From Streptomyces aquilus (GTDB lineage: Bacteria > Actinomycetota > Actinomycetes > Streptomycetales > Streptomycetaceae), in contig NZ_CP034463.1 in the NCBI RefSeq assembly GCF_003955715.1, forward strand, positions 6,696,001-6,760,000: a stretch of DNA of 64,000 nucleotides. The letters are read 5' to 3'. Under the pieces are notes generated by a model. That model did not search any database. It was not told the origin of the DNA and saw nothing but the letters and a program-made list of their open reading frames with translations. Each line of letters starts with the position of its first letter. Position 1 is the first letter of the stretch. This document shows, in pieces, positions 55,211-64,000 of this stretch. Position numbers and translations under genes: made by a program.

Positions 55211-55351
55211 GCCGGTGAGCGTAACCGCAGGCACCGACATCGAAAGGGGTTGCGTGCTGCGCGGCGTTCGCGGGAGCGGCCCCGGCCGCCGTCCCGGGCA
55301 CGGGCCTCGCCCGCGACACCGTCACGATCGGCCACCCGGCCGCGGAGGGCC

Positions 55352-56722
55352 TCACCCGTCGACGCCCACCCGCCCTCGCTGCCCGACCAGCACCGCCACC
55401 CCCACCACGAACCACACCGCCCCCACGACCTGCGCCGCCCCCGACGCCTCCACGATCACCGCGATCGTGATCGCCGCGCCCAGCACCGGCATCGCCACAT
55501 GCCGCCACCAGCTCACCGGGCCCCCGGCCCGCCGTACCGCGAACCAGCTCACCACGCTCGCGTGCAGCAGTGTGAACGCCGTCAGCGCGCCGATGTCGAC
55601 CACCGACACCAGATGGTCCATGCCGTCGTCCCGACGGGCCGCCCACACGGCCGCGACCAGCGTGATCACGGCCGCGACCAGCAGCGCCACCCGCGGCACG
55701 CCCGAGTCCGTCCTGGCCAGGGCCCTCGGCAGGCGCCGGTCCCGGCCCATCGCGAACAGCAGCCGCCCCGCCGCGGCCTGTCCCGCCAGCGCCGCGAACG
55801 CCGCGCCGACGGCCTTGCTGACGGCCACCAGGTCGTGCAGCCAGGTGCCGACCGACACGTCGACGGCGTCGTAGAAGGCGGAGCCCTGCTTGCCCGGGTC
55901 GGCGGCCAGCTCGGCGGACGTGACCGGCTCCAGGAGCGCCACCAGATACGTCTGCGCCACGAACAGCACACCCGCCAACGCCAGGCAGAACAGCACGGCC
56001 CGCGCCACCTTCTCCGAGCCGCCGGTGACCTCCTCGGCGAAGGACGCGATCGCGTCGAAGCCCAGATAGGAGAGGACCGCCACCGACACCGCCCCGATCA
56101 CCGCCGTCAGCGCGAACGCCCCCTGCGTGCCGTCCCCCGACAGCGGCGACAGCCAGCCGCGTTCCGCGCCGTCGCGCGCGAGGACCACGACCGCGGAGAC
56201 CACGAAGACCAGCAGCACCACGATCTCCATCGCCAGCACCAGGAACCCGACCCGGGCCGCCGCCCGTACACCCCACAGGTTCAGCAGCGTCGTGACGACG
56301 ACCGCGAGGGCCGTCCACACCCACCGCGACACCTCCGGGACCAGCGCGTTCATCGCGATCCCGGAGAACAGGTAGGCCACCGCCGGGATGAGGAGGTAGT
56401 CCAGCATCGCCATCCACCCGGCGACGAACCCCACGTCCTTGCCGAGCGCCACGCGCGCGTAGGCGTACACCGAGCCCGCGCGGGGGACCACCCGCACCAT
56501 CTGCGCGTAGCTGAAAGCGGTGAACGCCATCGCCACCGTGGCCACGACGTAGACGAGCGCGACCGCGCCGTGCGACTTGGCGTCCAGCGTGCCGAACACG
56601 CCGACGGGCGCCATGGGGGCGATGAAAAGCAGCCCGTAGACCACCAGGTCCCGGAAGCCGAGACTGCGTCGCAGGTCGTGGCCCGTGTCGGGCGCTCGGT
56701 TCGCCGTGTCGGTCCCGGACAT
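55352..56722 (-). CDS. APC-family amino acid permease
   Basis: This encodes 456 residues with 12 predicted transmembrane helices. ATG 56722 follows GGAGG. The APC signature is seen in helix 1 ([15 protein letters not shown]), [26 protein letters not shown] and [17 protein letters not shown]. It takes up an amino acid or related compound in exchange or with protons; the substrate is not known. Confidence 0.93.
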   Translation of the reverse strand: MSGTDTANRAPDTGHDLRRSLGFRDLVVYGLLFIAPMAPVGVFGTLDAKSHGAVALVYVVATVAMAFTAFSYAQMVRVVPRAGSVYAYARVALGKDVGFVAGWMAMLDYLLIPAVAYLFSGIAMNALVPEVSRWVWTALAVVVTTLLNLWGVRAAARVGFLVLAMEIVVLLVFVVSAVVVLARDGAERGWLSPLSGDGTQGAFALTAVIGAVSVAVLSYLGFDAIASFAEEVTGGSEKVARAVLFCLALAGVLFVAQTYLVALLEPVTSAELAADPGKQGSAFYDAVDVSVGTWLHDLVAVSKAVGAAFAALAGQAAAGRLLFAMGRDRRLPRALARTDSGVPRVALLVAAVITLVAAVWAARRDDGMDHLVSVVDIGALTAFTLLHASVVSWFAVRRAGGPVSWWRHVAMPVLGAAITIAVIVEASGAAQVVGAVWFVVGVAVLVGQRGRVGVDG

Positions 56723-56823
56723 CGATGCCTCCGTCAGTCGCCTGTCGTCGCGCGTTTCCCGTCCTTCACACTTCCCGGCCAGTCTCGCCGCCTGCGCGCT
56801 CAAGGACCGCTCGAGCGCGGCCT

Positions 56824-56839
56824 TACGATGGGACGCATG
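56824..56839 (+). promoter_or_regulatory. Leaderless promoter of ispH
   Basis: TACGAT (56824-56829) precedes the chosen ATG (56837) by 7 bases and no ribosome site is present. An earlier in-frame ATG (56828) lies within the -10 box. Confidence 0.6.
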
Positions 56840-57838
56840 ACTGCTTCGCCTGGCCGCCGTGTCCTGCTCGCCGCCCCCCGGGGCTACTGCGCGGGCGTGG
56901 ACCGCGCCGTGATCGCCGTCGAGAAAGCCCTGGAGCAGTACGGCGCTCCGGTGTACGTCCGGCACGAGATCGTCCACAACAAGTACGTCGTGCAGACCCT
57001 GGAGAAGAAGGGCGCCATCTTCGTCGAGCGCACGGAGGAGGTGCCGCCCGGGAACATCGTCATGTTCTCGGCGCACGGCGTCGCCCCCGCCGTCCACGAG
57101 GAGGCCGCGCGCGGCAAGCTCGCCACCATCGACGCCACCTGCCCGCTGGTCACCAAGGTCCACAAGGAAGCGGTCCGCTTCGCGGGCGAGGACTACGACA
57201 TCCTCCTGATCGGACACGAGGGCCACGAAGAGGTCATCGGCACCTCCGGCGAGGCCCCCGACCACATCCAGCTCGTCGACGGCCCCGCCGACGTCGCCAA
57301 GGTCGAGGTCCGCGACGAGTCGAAGGTGGTCTGGCTGTCCCAGACGACCCTGTCCGTCGACGAGACCATGGAGACCGTCGACGCGCTCAAGGAGAAGTTC
57401 CCGAAGCTCATCTCCCCGCCCAGCGACGACATCTGCTACGCCACGCAGAACCGTCAGCTCGCGGTGAAGCAGATGGGCGCCGAGGCCGAGCTGGTCATCG
57501 TGGTCGGCTCCCGCAACTCCTCCAACTCCAAGCGCCTGGTGGAGGTCGCCAAGCTGGCGGGCTCCCGCGAGGCCTACCTGGTCGACTTCGCGAGCGAGAT
57601 CGACGAGGCCTGGCTGGAGGGCGTGACCACGGTCGGCGTCACGTCCGGCGCGTCCGTGCCCGAGGTGCTGGTCGAAGAGGTCCTGGAGTTCCTCGCCCAG
57701 CGCGGCTACGGCGACGTCGAGCTGGTGAAGGCGGCCGAGGAGTCCATCACCTTCTCGCTGCCCAAGGAGCTGCGCCGCGATCTGCGCGAGGAGGCCGCGG
57801 CCCTGGTCGCGGAGCGCAAGGGCACCTCCGGGGAGTGA
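56837..57838 (+). CDS. ispH: 4-hydroxy-3-methylbut-2-enyl diphosphate reductase
   Basis: This encodes 333 residues, the last enzyme of the methylerythritol phosphate pathway, giving IPP and DMAPP. The three Fe-S cysteines are in [21 protein letters not shown] and [11 protein letters not shown]; further conserved segments are [12 protein letters not shown] and [14 protein letters not shown]. It feeds precursors to UppS and other prenyl synthases. It is separated by 29 bases from ppgK, which has its own leaderless promoter. Confidence 0.97.
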   Translation: MTASPGRRVLLAAPRGYCAGVDRAVIAVEKALEQYGAPVYVRHEIVHNKYVVQTLEKKGAIFVERTEEVPPGNIVMFSAHGVAPAVHEEAARGKLATIDATCPLVTKVHKEAVRFAGEDYDILLIGHEGHEEVIGTSGEAPDHIQLVDGPADVAKVEVRDESKVVWLSQTTLSVDETMETVDALKEKFPKLISPPSDDICYATQNRQLAVKQMGAEAELVIVVGSRNSSNSKRLVEVAKLAGSREAYLVDFASEIDEAWLEGVTTVGVTSGASVPEVLVEEVLEFLAQRGYGDVELVKAAEESITFSLPKELRRDLREEAAALVAERKGTSGE

Positions 57839-57855
57839 CGGTCAGTCGTCCGTCG

Positions 57856-57867
57856 TAACGTGGGGCC

Positions 57868-57870
<3 letters not shown>
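57856..57870 (+). promoter_or_regulatory. Leaderless promoter of ppgK
   Basis: TAACGT (57856-57861) is a -10-like hexamer ending 6 bases before the ATG at 57868, with no ribosome site in between. Confidence 0.5.
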
Positions 57871-58611
<741 letters not shown>

Positions 58612-58636
58612 TAGCAGGAGGAGCCGTAGCCGTGGC

Positions 58637-59176
58637 TCACCCGGGGCGGCGGTTCGCCCGCCGCCTGCGGGCCATCAGGCGGACTTTCCGTACGGTCACG
58701 ATGAGGCCGGCGATCAGCGTCCCCCCGTACAGCCACCCGGCCTGCGTGGCGAGGGCGGTCACCAGGCCCATCAGGCGGCCCCCGACCCCCTCCCCGTCGG
58801 CGACCGGCACCAGGCCGGCCGCGAAGGCGATCGGCACCACCACGGGCGCGGTCGCGAGATCGCCGCGGCGGACCCAGACCGCCGTCAGCACGCACACCGG
58901 CAGGAACAGCACCCCGTACGCCGTCAGCGACGAGCCGAACAGCAGCGCGTTCAAGGCGCCGAGCGCGAGCATGGCCGCCCCGCAGAACAGACCGCCGCCG
59001 AGCCCGGTGAGCCGCGGGTTGGGGAAGCGGCGGACCGCCTGGACCACCGGCGGGGCCGGGCGTCGTACGGGTGCCGCCGCGGCAGGACGGCGCCCGCCGC
59101 GGGCCGCCTGCGGGGGCAGGGAAGGCCTCTCGCGGCGCGCTCGGATGTTGGGGGGTCGCGTCCTGTGTTGCTCCAC
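58637..59176 (-). CDS. DUF6542-type membrane protein
   Basis: This encodes 179 residues. A basic Pro/Arg-rich head (1-55) is followed by four transmembrane helices (about 58-160; LGGGLFCGAAMLALGALNAL, GVLFLPVCVLTAVWV, VVVPIAFAAGLVP, WLYGGTLIAGLIVTV) and a highly basic tail. The layout matches DUF6542. Function unknown. Divergent from ychF. Confidence 0.85.
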   Translation of the reverse strand: MEQHRTRPPNIRARRERPSLPPQAARGGRRPAAAAPVRRPAPPVVQAVRRFPNPRLTGLGGGLFCGAAMLALGALNALLFGSSLTAYGVLFLPVCVLTAVWVRRGDLATAPVVVPIAFAAGLVPVADGEGVGGRLMGLVTALATQAGWLYGGTLIAGLIVTVRKVRLMARRRRANRRPG

Positions 59177-59367
59177 TGGACCAACTTAGGTCGGTTTATG
59201 TGCAGAATCCCCCCTCAGACACGCCGAGGGGCGGACCTTGGCCAAGCGTTCGACTCGTCGCCGGGGCGGGCCCGTGCACGCCGTAGACTGGTGGATCGGC
59301 CCGCCAGGGCAGGCCCTGCCCCAGCCCTCGTCCACTCCTCTCCTCCTCACGTACGGGAAGTCGCAAC

Positions 59368-60456
<1,089 letters not shown>

Positions 60457-60508
60457 GCGGATGAAATGACACCACGTCGCTGACGTGGCAAACATGCAGG
60501 TCAGAAGA

Positions 60509-60532
60509 GGTCGGACTCTGTCGAGTCCGACC
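60509..60532. terminator. Terminator after ychF
   Basis: GGTCGGACTC (60509-60518) and GAGTCCGACC (60523-60532) form a perfect 10-bp stem with a TGTC loop, followed by CCCTTCG. It separates ychF and the convergent toxin-antitoxin operon. Confidence 0.9.
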
Positions 60533-60590
60533 CCTTCGCCGTCACCGTGCTGGATGGGTGCTGGATGTTCTGACGCGGGGTCAGCGGCAG

Positions 60591-60854
60591 TCAGGTCCCG
60601 TAAACGGTAGACCTGTGTTCCACATGGACGACCCACACCACGAGCTCTCCGTTGTCGATCGTGTAGACGACCCGGTGGTCGCCGACTCGCAGCCGGCGGC
60701 GTTCCGGCTGCGACACGAGCGCGGTGGTGTCGAACCCGAGGGGATCGCTCTCCAGTTCGGTCAGCTTGGCCAGGATGCGCAGCGCCATGTCGCGAGGGAT
60801 CTTCCGAAGCTCGGCCTGCGCCTCCGGTCGGAAGACGGTCCGATACTCACTCAC
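60591..60854 (-). CDS. RelE/ParE-family toxin
   Basis: This encodes 87 residues. The RelE-type fold is seen in FRPEAQAELRKIPRDMALRI, LRVGDHRVVYTID and VVWVVHVEHRSTVYG, with Arg/His residues that place mRNA in ribosome-dependent mRNA cleavage. It overlaps the antitoxin gene by 8 bases, giving an antitoxin-first operon. Confidence 0.92.
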   Translation of the reverse strand: MSEYRTVFRPEAQAELRKIPRDMALRILAKLTELESDPLGFDTTALVSQPERRRLRVGDHRVVYTIDNGELVVWVVHVEHRSTVYGT

Positions 60855-61116
60855 CGCGCGCCAGCGTCTCCCTCATGATGTCCTCGATCGGGATGCCGGG
60901 TGCCGGGTTGGCCATGCGCTCGTCGATGATCCGGTTGATCTCGCGCTCTTCCCACTCCTGGTACTTGCGCAGCACCTCGATGGAGACGACGGCGGCGACT
61001 TCCTTGCCCCGGCGCGTGATGACCGTGGGTACGTCGTCGCGGTCCGCACGCTCCACGACTTCCGCCAGGTGGGCGCGCACGTCGCGGATGGACTCTGTGG
61101 GCAGCGGCCGCGTCAT
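60847..61116 (-). CDS. Phd/YefM-type antitoxin
   Basis: This encodes 89 residues. The N-terminal Phd/YefM fold (TESIRDVRAHLAEVVERADRDDVPTVITRRGKEVAAVVSIE, given in parts: SIRDVRAHLAEVVERA and PTVITRRGKEVAAVVSI) binds DNA; the flexible C-terminus neutralises the toxin. A palindromic operator (61142-61151) lies 26 bases upstream. Confidence 0.93.
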   Translation of the reverse strand: MTRPLPTESIRDVRAHLAEVVERADRDDVPTVITRRGKEVAAVVSIEVLRKYQEWEEREINRIIDERMANPAPGIPIEDIMRETLARGE

Positions 61117-61141
61117 GCGCTCAAGCGTACCGAGTGTGCCA

Positions 61142-61151
61142 TGTGTACACA
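61142..61151. promoter_or_regulatory. Palindromic toxin-antitoxin operator
   Basis: TGTGTACACA is a perfect palindrome containing the TGTACA core known for YefM-type antitoxins, and lies 26-35 bases before the antitoxin ATG (minus strand). Confidence 0.75.
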
Positions 61152-61160
61152 ATCTGGGTC

Positions 61161-61742
61161 CTAGTTGCTTCGCGGCGGGGTGAGCTTGTCGAGGTCCAGG
61201 CTGATCTCGAACGGCACGGGGCGCTTCAGGGTGCCCCGGAAGATGCCGGCGGGTGCGTAGGCGCCAGTCGGTTCGTCGAGTTCGTAGACGTGGACGACAG
61301 GGGCGCCGTTCTCGTCCTCGATGCACCAGTAGTGCGGGATGCCGGCCTCCGCGTACTTGCGCAGCTTGACCGTGCGGTCCCGGTGCGCGGACTCGGGTGA
61401 GGCGACCTCGATGACCAGTCGCACCTCGTCCGGCGCGAACCAGGTGCGGTCTCCGTCGTAGTCGGCCGTTGTCAACAGCAGATCCGGCTCGGGCCGGTTT
61501 CGCTCGTCGAGCTTTATGGTCATCTCGCGGCCGACCCTGACATCGCCGGGCGCCTGCTCCATGAGAGCGACGGTGAGCATGGTGACGAGGTGGCCGTGCC
61601 ACCACCTCTGCGGCGACATCATGAAGACAAGCGCTCCGTCGATCAGCTCGGTGTGGCGGGGTGCCTCGGGGAGGCGGTCCAGGTCCTCCGCGAACCAGCC
61701 TTCCTCGCGCGGCGGGCGCATCCAGTCGGGCAGTGCGGTCAT
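61161..61742 (-). CDS. Uma2-family PD-(D/E)XK nuclease domain protein
   Basis: This encodes 193 residues from ATG 61742. The restriction-endonuclease-like core is visible: LDERNRPEPDLLLTTADYD, VRLVIEVASPESAHRDRTVKLRKYAEAGIPHYW (given in parts: VRLVIEVASPES and RKYAEAGIPHYWCIED). It carries the Asp, Glu and Lys expected for a PD-(D/E)XK site. Uma2 proteins are very abundant in actinomycetes; their role is not known. It is upstream of and codirectional with the toxin-antitoxin pair. Confidence 0.9.
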   Translation of the reverse strand: MTALPDWMRPPREEGWFAEDLDRLPEAPRHTELIDGALVFMMSPQRWWHGHLVTMLTVALMEQAPGDVRVGREMTIKLDERNRPEPDLLLTTADYDGDRTWFAPDEVRLVIEVASPESAHRDRTVKLRKYAEAGIPHYWCIEDENGAPVVHVYELDEPTGAYAPAGIFRGTLKRPVPFEISLDLDKLTPPRSN

Positions 61743-62064
61743 GGCCCAACGGTAGCGACTGGACGAGGGCTGGGGCGCGTGATCCGCGTAGCGGTGGTGT
61801 GACGGTGCGGGGCCGGGCGCATTCCTTTTCATGTTCCGCCCTTCCGGAATCGGGGTGTCCGGAAAATGTCCTCTGCTTTCCCTGCCCTTTGTTCTCTAAA
61901 TCGTTTCTTTAACTTCCCTTAGGCTGTCCTTTGTTGTGGGGAGGGGGCCGTTAAGGCGGTGTTGCGCTTTCTGTGAGCGACCGGAAAACCGTTGAAGCAG
62001 GTGCGCGCTCATGTGAGGCTAGGCTCATCTAGTCAGACCTGCGGAGATTTTGGGGGAGATTTCT
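61743..62064. other. Divergent intergenic region with iron-box candidate
   Basis: This 322-base region separates Uma2 (minus) and the orphan regulator (plus). It is clearly less GC-rich than the genome (61820-61925 with many T-runs). TTTCTTTAACTTCCC and the region 61920-61960 may include promoters. A 19-bp iron-box-like palindrome lies at 62014-62032. Confidence 0.5.
62014..62032 (+). promoter_or_regulatory. DmdR/IdeR-type iron box candidate
   Basis: TGAGGCTAGGCTCATCTAG matches the Streptomyces DmdR1 iron box consensus TTAGGTTAGGCTCACCTAA at 15 of 19 positions. It lies 33 bases upstream of the regulator ATG at 62065, where a bound repressor could block transcription. Confidence 0.55.
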
Positions 62065-62781
62065 ATGGGCTCGCCTTTAGCGGTGTCGTCCGCGCTGCCG
62101 GAGCAGAGGTCCGGGGAGGTGGGCCCGTGGACGATCCTCGTCGTGGAGAGCGATGCGGCGAGCAGGGAGATCCTCGTGGCCGACCTGTCCCGGAGCGGAC
62201 AGGACGTCGAGGCAGTGGAAACCGGCCAGGAGGCACTGGATCGCGCCCGCGAGTACGACCTCGTCCTGCTCGGCATGAAGCTGCGGGACCTGGACGGGCT
62301 GCATGTGTGCCGCCTGCTCCGGGCCACCACCGACACACCCGTCATCTTCATCGGCTCGGCCGCCTCGGAACTGGACACCGTGCTGGCCCTGCGGGCCGGC
62401 GGCGACGACTATCTGGCGCGGCCGTACGGACTGCGCGAACTCATGGCACGGATCGGCGCTGTCATGCGGCGGGCCTCGTCCTGCGGGCAGGCGCCCCCAC
62501 TGCTGGAAAGAGGGCGGCTGAGCATCGACGTACAGAAGCGGGAAGTGAAATACGGCGGGCGTTCTCCGCGGCTGACCCGCAAGGAATTCGAATTGCTTCT
62601 GCTCCTCGCGCGAAATCCCGGAAAGGTGATCTCACGCGAGGAGATCGTCAGTGCGGTGTGGGGGAGTTCCTGGTCCCAGCGCACCGTCGACACGCACATC
62701 AGCAATCTTCGCTCAAAGCTGGGTGACCGTGGCCTGATCGTCTCGGTTCGAGGCGTCGGATTCATGATGGCCAAGGCCTGA
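62065..62781 (+). CDS. Orphan OmpR-type response regulator with degenerate receiver
   Basis: This encodes 238 residues from ATG 62065, 6 bases after GGGGGAG. The receiver (about 23-135) has lost key residues: the acidic pair is ES/D (VVESDAAS), the phospho-acceptor Asp is Gly70 (LVLLGMKLRDLDG), and the conserved Lys is Arg119 (DYLARPYG). The C-terminal winged helix (145-236; LTRKEFELLLLLARNPGKVISREEI and TVDTHISNLRSKLGDRGLI, in parts) is intact. No histidine kinase lies nearby. Such atypical regulators often sense a ligand, for instance a metabolite, instead of being phosphorylated. Confidence 0.92.
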   Translation: MGSPLAVSSALPEQRSGEVGPWTILVVESDAASREILVADLSRSGQDVEAVETGQEALDRAREYDLVLLGMKLRDLDGLHVCRLLRATTDTPVIFIGSAASELDTVLALRAGGDDYLARPYGLRELMARIGAVMRRASSCGQAPPLLERGRLSIDVQKREVKYGGRSPRLTRKEFELLLLLARNPGKVISREEIVSAVWGSSWSQRTVDTHISNLRSKLGDRGLIVSVRGVGFMMAKA

Positions 62782-63372
62782 TCCCCGTACCGGCTGCCCC
62801 GTGCCGGTGCCGAAGTCCGCCCAGCCGTGGCGCAGCCGGTCGAAGACGGCCTTCAGGTCCTCCGGCGAGTGATCGCCGTACGTGGCGAGGAAGTTGGCCT
62901 CCAGCACGAAACGGGCGAGCGTCGTCGTCAGCAGGTCGCCCTCCGGGACCCCGGCCTCCTCGGCGAGCGTGGCGGCGAGGCTCGCCTCCCAGTGCCGCCG
63001 CACCCGGCCGGCGTACTCCAGCAACGCCGGTGTGGACTTGACCAGTTCGACGAAGTCCTCGCCGGACGGACCGTCGGGGGCGGGCTGCGCCGCGGGCACC
63101 AGATGTGCCTCCAGCGCGTCCAGCATCGACGTCCCGGGCGCGCGGTCGCGGACCGCCGCCGTCAGTGCGCGTTCGTACTCGTCCTCGGCGTCGAAGACCA
63201 GCGCCTCCTTGCACGGGAAGTACGCGAACAGCGTGCTCACCGCCACTTCCGCGGCGTCCGCGATCTCCGCGACGGTCACGTTCTCGAATCCGCGCTCGCG
63301 GAACAGGGTGAACGCGGTGTCCGCCAGGCGCTTGCGCGTCTGCGCCTTCTTCCGTTCTCGCAGTCCCGCCAC
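62713..63372 (-). CDS. TetR-family transcriptional repressor
   Basis: This encodes 219 residues from GTG 63372, after AGAGGG. The N-terminal HTH (LADTAFTLFRERGFENVTVAEIADAAEVAVSTLFAYFPCKEAL, given in parts) is of the TetR type; the C-terminal ligand-binding helices follow. It lies divergent to the MFS transporter and probably represses it. Its 3' end overlaps the orphan regulator by 69 bases in tail-to-tail orientation. Confidence 0.92.
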   Translation of the reverse strand: MAGLRERKKAQTRKRLADTAFTLFRERGFENVTVAEIADAAEVAVSTLFAYFPCKEALVFDAEDEYERALTAAVRDRAPGTSMLDALEAHLVPAAQPAPDGPSGEDFVELVKSTPALLEYAGRVRRHWEASLAATLAEEAGVPEGDLLTTTLARFVLEANFLATYGDHSPEDLKAVFDRLRHGWADFGTGTGQPVRGSGLGHHESDASNRDDQATVTQL

Positions 63373-63728
63373 TCCGGCACCCTCTCGCAACGACCGTCGT
63401 CCTCGGCGCGGCATCAGGGGCGCCGATCCGCTGAGTGAGCGTACAGGGCCGGGCCGCGGTATGTCTGTGATCGTCAGCGAGAAGAGGCTGGTCGGAGGCG
63501 CGCCCCGACGGCCGTACTGGATGTTTTGTCCCCATTTACCGAGGCCCGCCATGCCTCCGGCCGGGAGCCTCGACCTCCCTGCCTCACCCCTTCTGACCTG
63601 CTGAGACACCTCCTTGTCGAAGTGTATCCACGAGTGAGTACGGAAGCTGAGTGCATCGGTATTGACACGTACCGGAATCTCGTATCTACTCTGAACTCGT
63701 AGTTACTTCGAAAATTTGAGGGGAGCTC
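63373..63728. other. tetR/MFS divergent control region
   Basis: About 356 bases with no gene. The part close to the MFS gene is AT-rich and carries the MFS promoter (63662-63690). The part close to tetR (63400-63600) shows no clear signal. An operator for the TetR protein is expected but was not identified with confidence. Confidence 0.5.
63662..63690 (+). promoter_or_regulatory. Promoter of the MFS transporter gene
   Basis: TTGACA (63662-63667) and TCTACT (63685-63690) are spaced by 17 bases, a near-consensus sigma-70 (HrdB) promoter. The start codon is at 63729, about 35 bases downstream of the expected start point, with GGGGAG as ribosome site. Confidence 0.75.
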
Positions 63729-64000
63729 ATGGAAGTCACCGCAACGCGTCGCTGGCTGGCCCTCGGCGCACTCGCACTCGCGATGCTGACCGTGGGGCTC
63801 GACATGACGGTGCTCAACATCGCCCTGCCCACGCTGGCCCGTGATCTGCACGCCGGCACCGCGGCGCTGCAGTGGTTCAGCACGGCGTACACGCTGACGC
63901 TGGCGGGCGTGATGCTGCCCGCCGGTGCGCTCGGGGACCGGTTCGGGCGGAAGAAGTTCGTGTTCGGGGCGCTGGTGCTGTTCGGCGGCGCCTCGGTCTG
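63729..64000 (+). CDS. MFS multidrug efflux transporter (DHA2-type), N-terminal part
   Basis: Only the first 90 residues are in the window. Helix 1 (LALGALALAMLTVGLDMTVLNIALPTLA, given in part as LTVGLDMTVLNIALP) with the DxTVxNxALP motif, LQWFSTAYTLTLAGVMLPAGALGDRFGRKK and the next helix are typical of DHA2/14-TM drug:H+ antiporters (QacA/EmrB). The gene runs off the end of the window. It is divergent from tetR. Confidence 0.93.
   Translation, partial: MEVTATRRWLALGALALAMLTVGLDMTVLNIALPTLARDLHAGTAALQWFSTAYTLTLAGVMLPAGALGDRFGRKKFVFGALVLFGGASV

Noticed and set aside
54092..57838. A 1248-residue open frame on the plus strand spanning xseA and the permease gene
   Set aside because: Only its last 333 residues are real (IspH). 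The upstream part is an Arg/His/Pro-rich shadow of genes on the opposite strand, typical of high-GC DNA.

Overview
The window is chromosomal DNA of a Streptomyces-type actinomycete. It is very GC-rich with strong G/C bias at third codon positions, uses many GTG starts and 4-base ATGA/GTGA overlaps, and carries a WhiB-family regulator, SpoIIE-type phosphatase, class A PBP, UppS, a DasR-type chitinase operator and a leucine TTA codon. Conserved blocks such as ahpD-ahpC/oxyR, fumC with a class I fumarase, glpX, xseBA, ispH and ychF look like the stable core of such a chromosome, with accessory blocks inserted.

Layout. 1-2487: tail of a HelR-type helicase, a small phage-type protein and a secreted GH18 chitinase with two DasR-type boxes. 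2810-16479: a Tad (Flp) pilus operon (zinc-ribbon protein, CpaB, TadZ, two TadE, TadA, TadB, TadC, histidine kinase and LuxR regulator, Flp pilin, TadG, lipoprotein, OmpA). It ends in a 676-residue PrsW-like membrane protease fused to a C-terminal domain resembling a polymorphic toxin, followed by an overlapping putative immunity gene. No prepilin peptidase gene is present. The protease-toxin gene carries a TTA codon. 16499-20267: NTF2-like, DUF4232-like and DUF192 genes on the minus strand, then a lipoprotein and a secreted protein on the plus strand. 20389-23465: a small WXG100/type VII-like cassette. 23507-25932: F420-type oxidoreductase, DinB protein and methyltransferase.

25933-35951: a long non-coding stretch with a strong C-loop terminator, uppS, a PIN-PhoH protein, a lysozyme-like secreted protein, an AI-2E-type permease, the peroxide module ahpC-ahpD/oxyR, and a DUF4388/roadblock trio. 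36011-40800 (minus): PadR regulator plus ABC exporter operon with an inverted-repeat operator, and an SPFH plus ribbon-helix-helix pair. 41022-47911: class A PBP with a Thr-Pro tail, GAF-SpoIIE-HATPase phosphatase, DUF402 protein and FumC. 48063-60456: class I fumarase whose stop codon lies in a triplicated 18-bp repeat, a DUF1707 protein, WhiB-like protein, GlpX, DUF4245 protein, nitroreductase, XseB/XseA, amino acid permease, IspH, polyphosphate glucokinase, DUF6542 protein and YchF. 60591-64000: a RelE/Phd-type toxin-antitoxin pair with palindromic operator, Uma2 nuclease, an orphan response regulator that lacks its phospho-acceptor Asp and has a DmdR-type iron box upstream, and a TetR/MFS efflux pair (MFS cut by the window end).

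How parts work together: the Tad genes should build a surface pilus under the control of the embedded two-component system; the terminal protease-toxin fusion makes this locus a candidate contact-dependent antagonism system. AhpC/AhpD/OxyR form a peroxide response. Fumarases, GlpX and PpgK serve central carbon metabolism, and UppS, IspH, PBP and lysozyme-like proteins serve isoprenoid supply and cell-wall growth.
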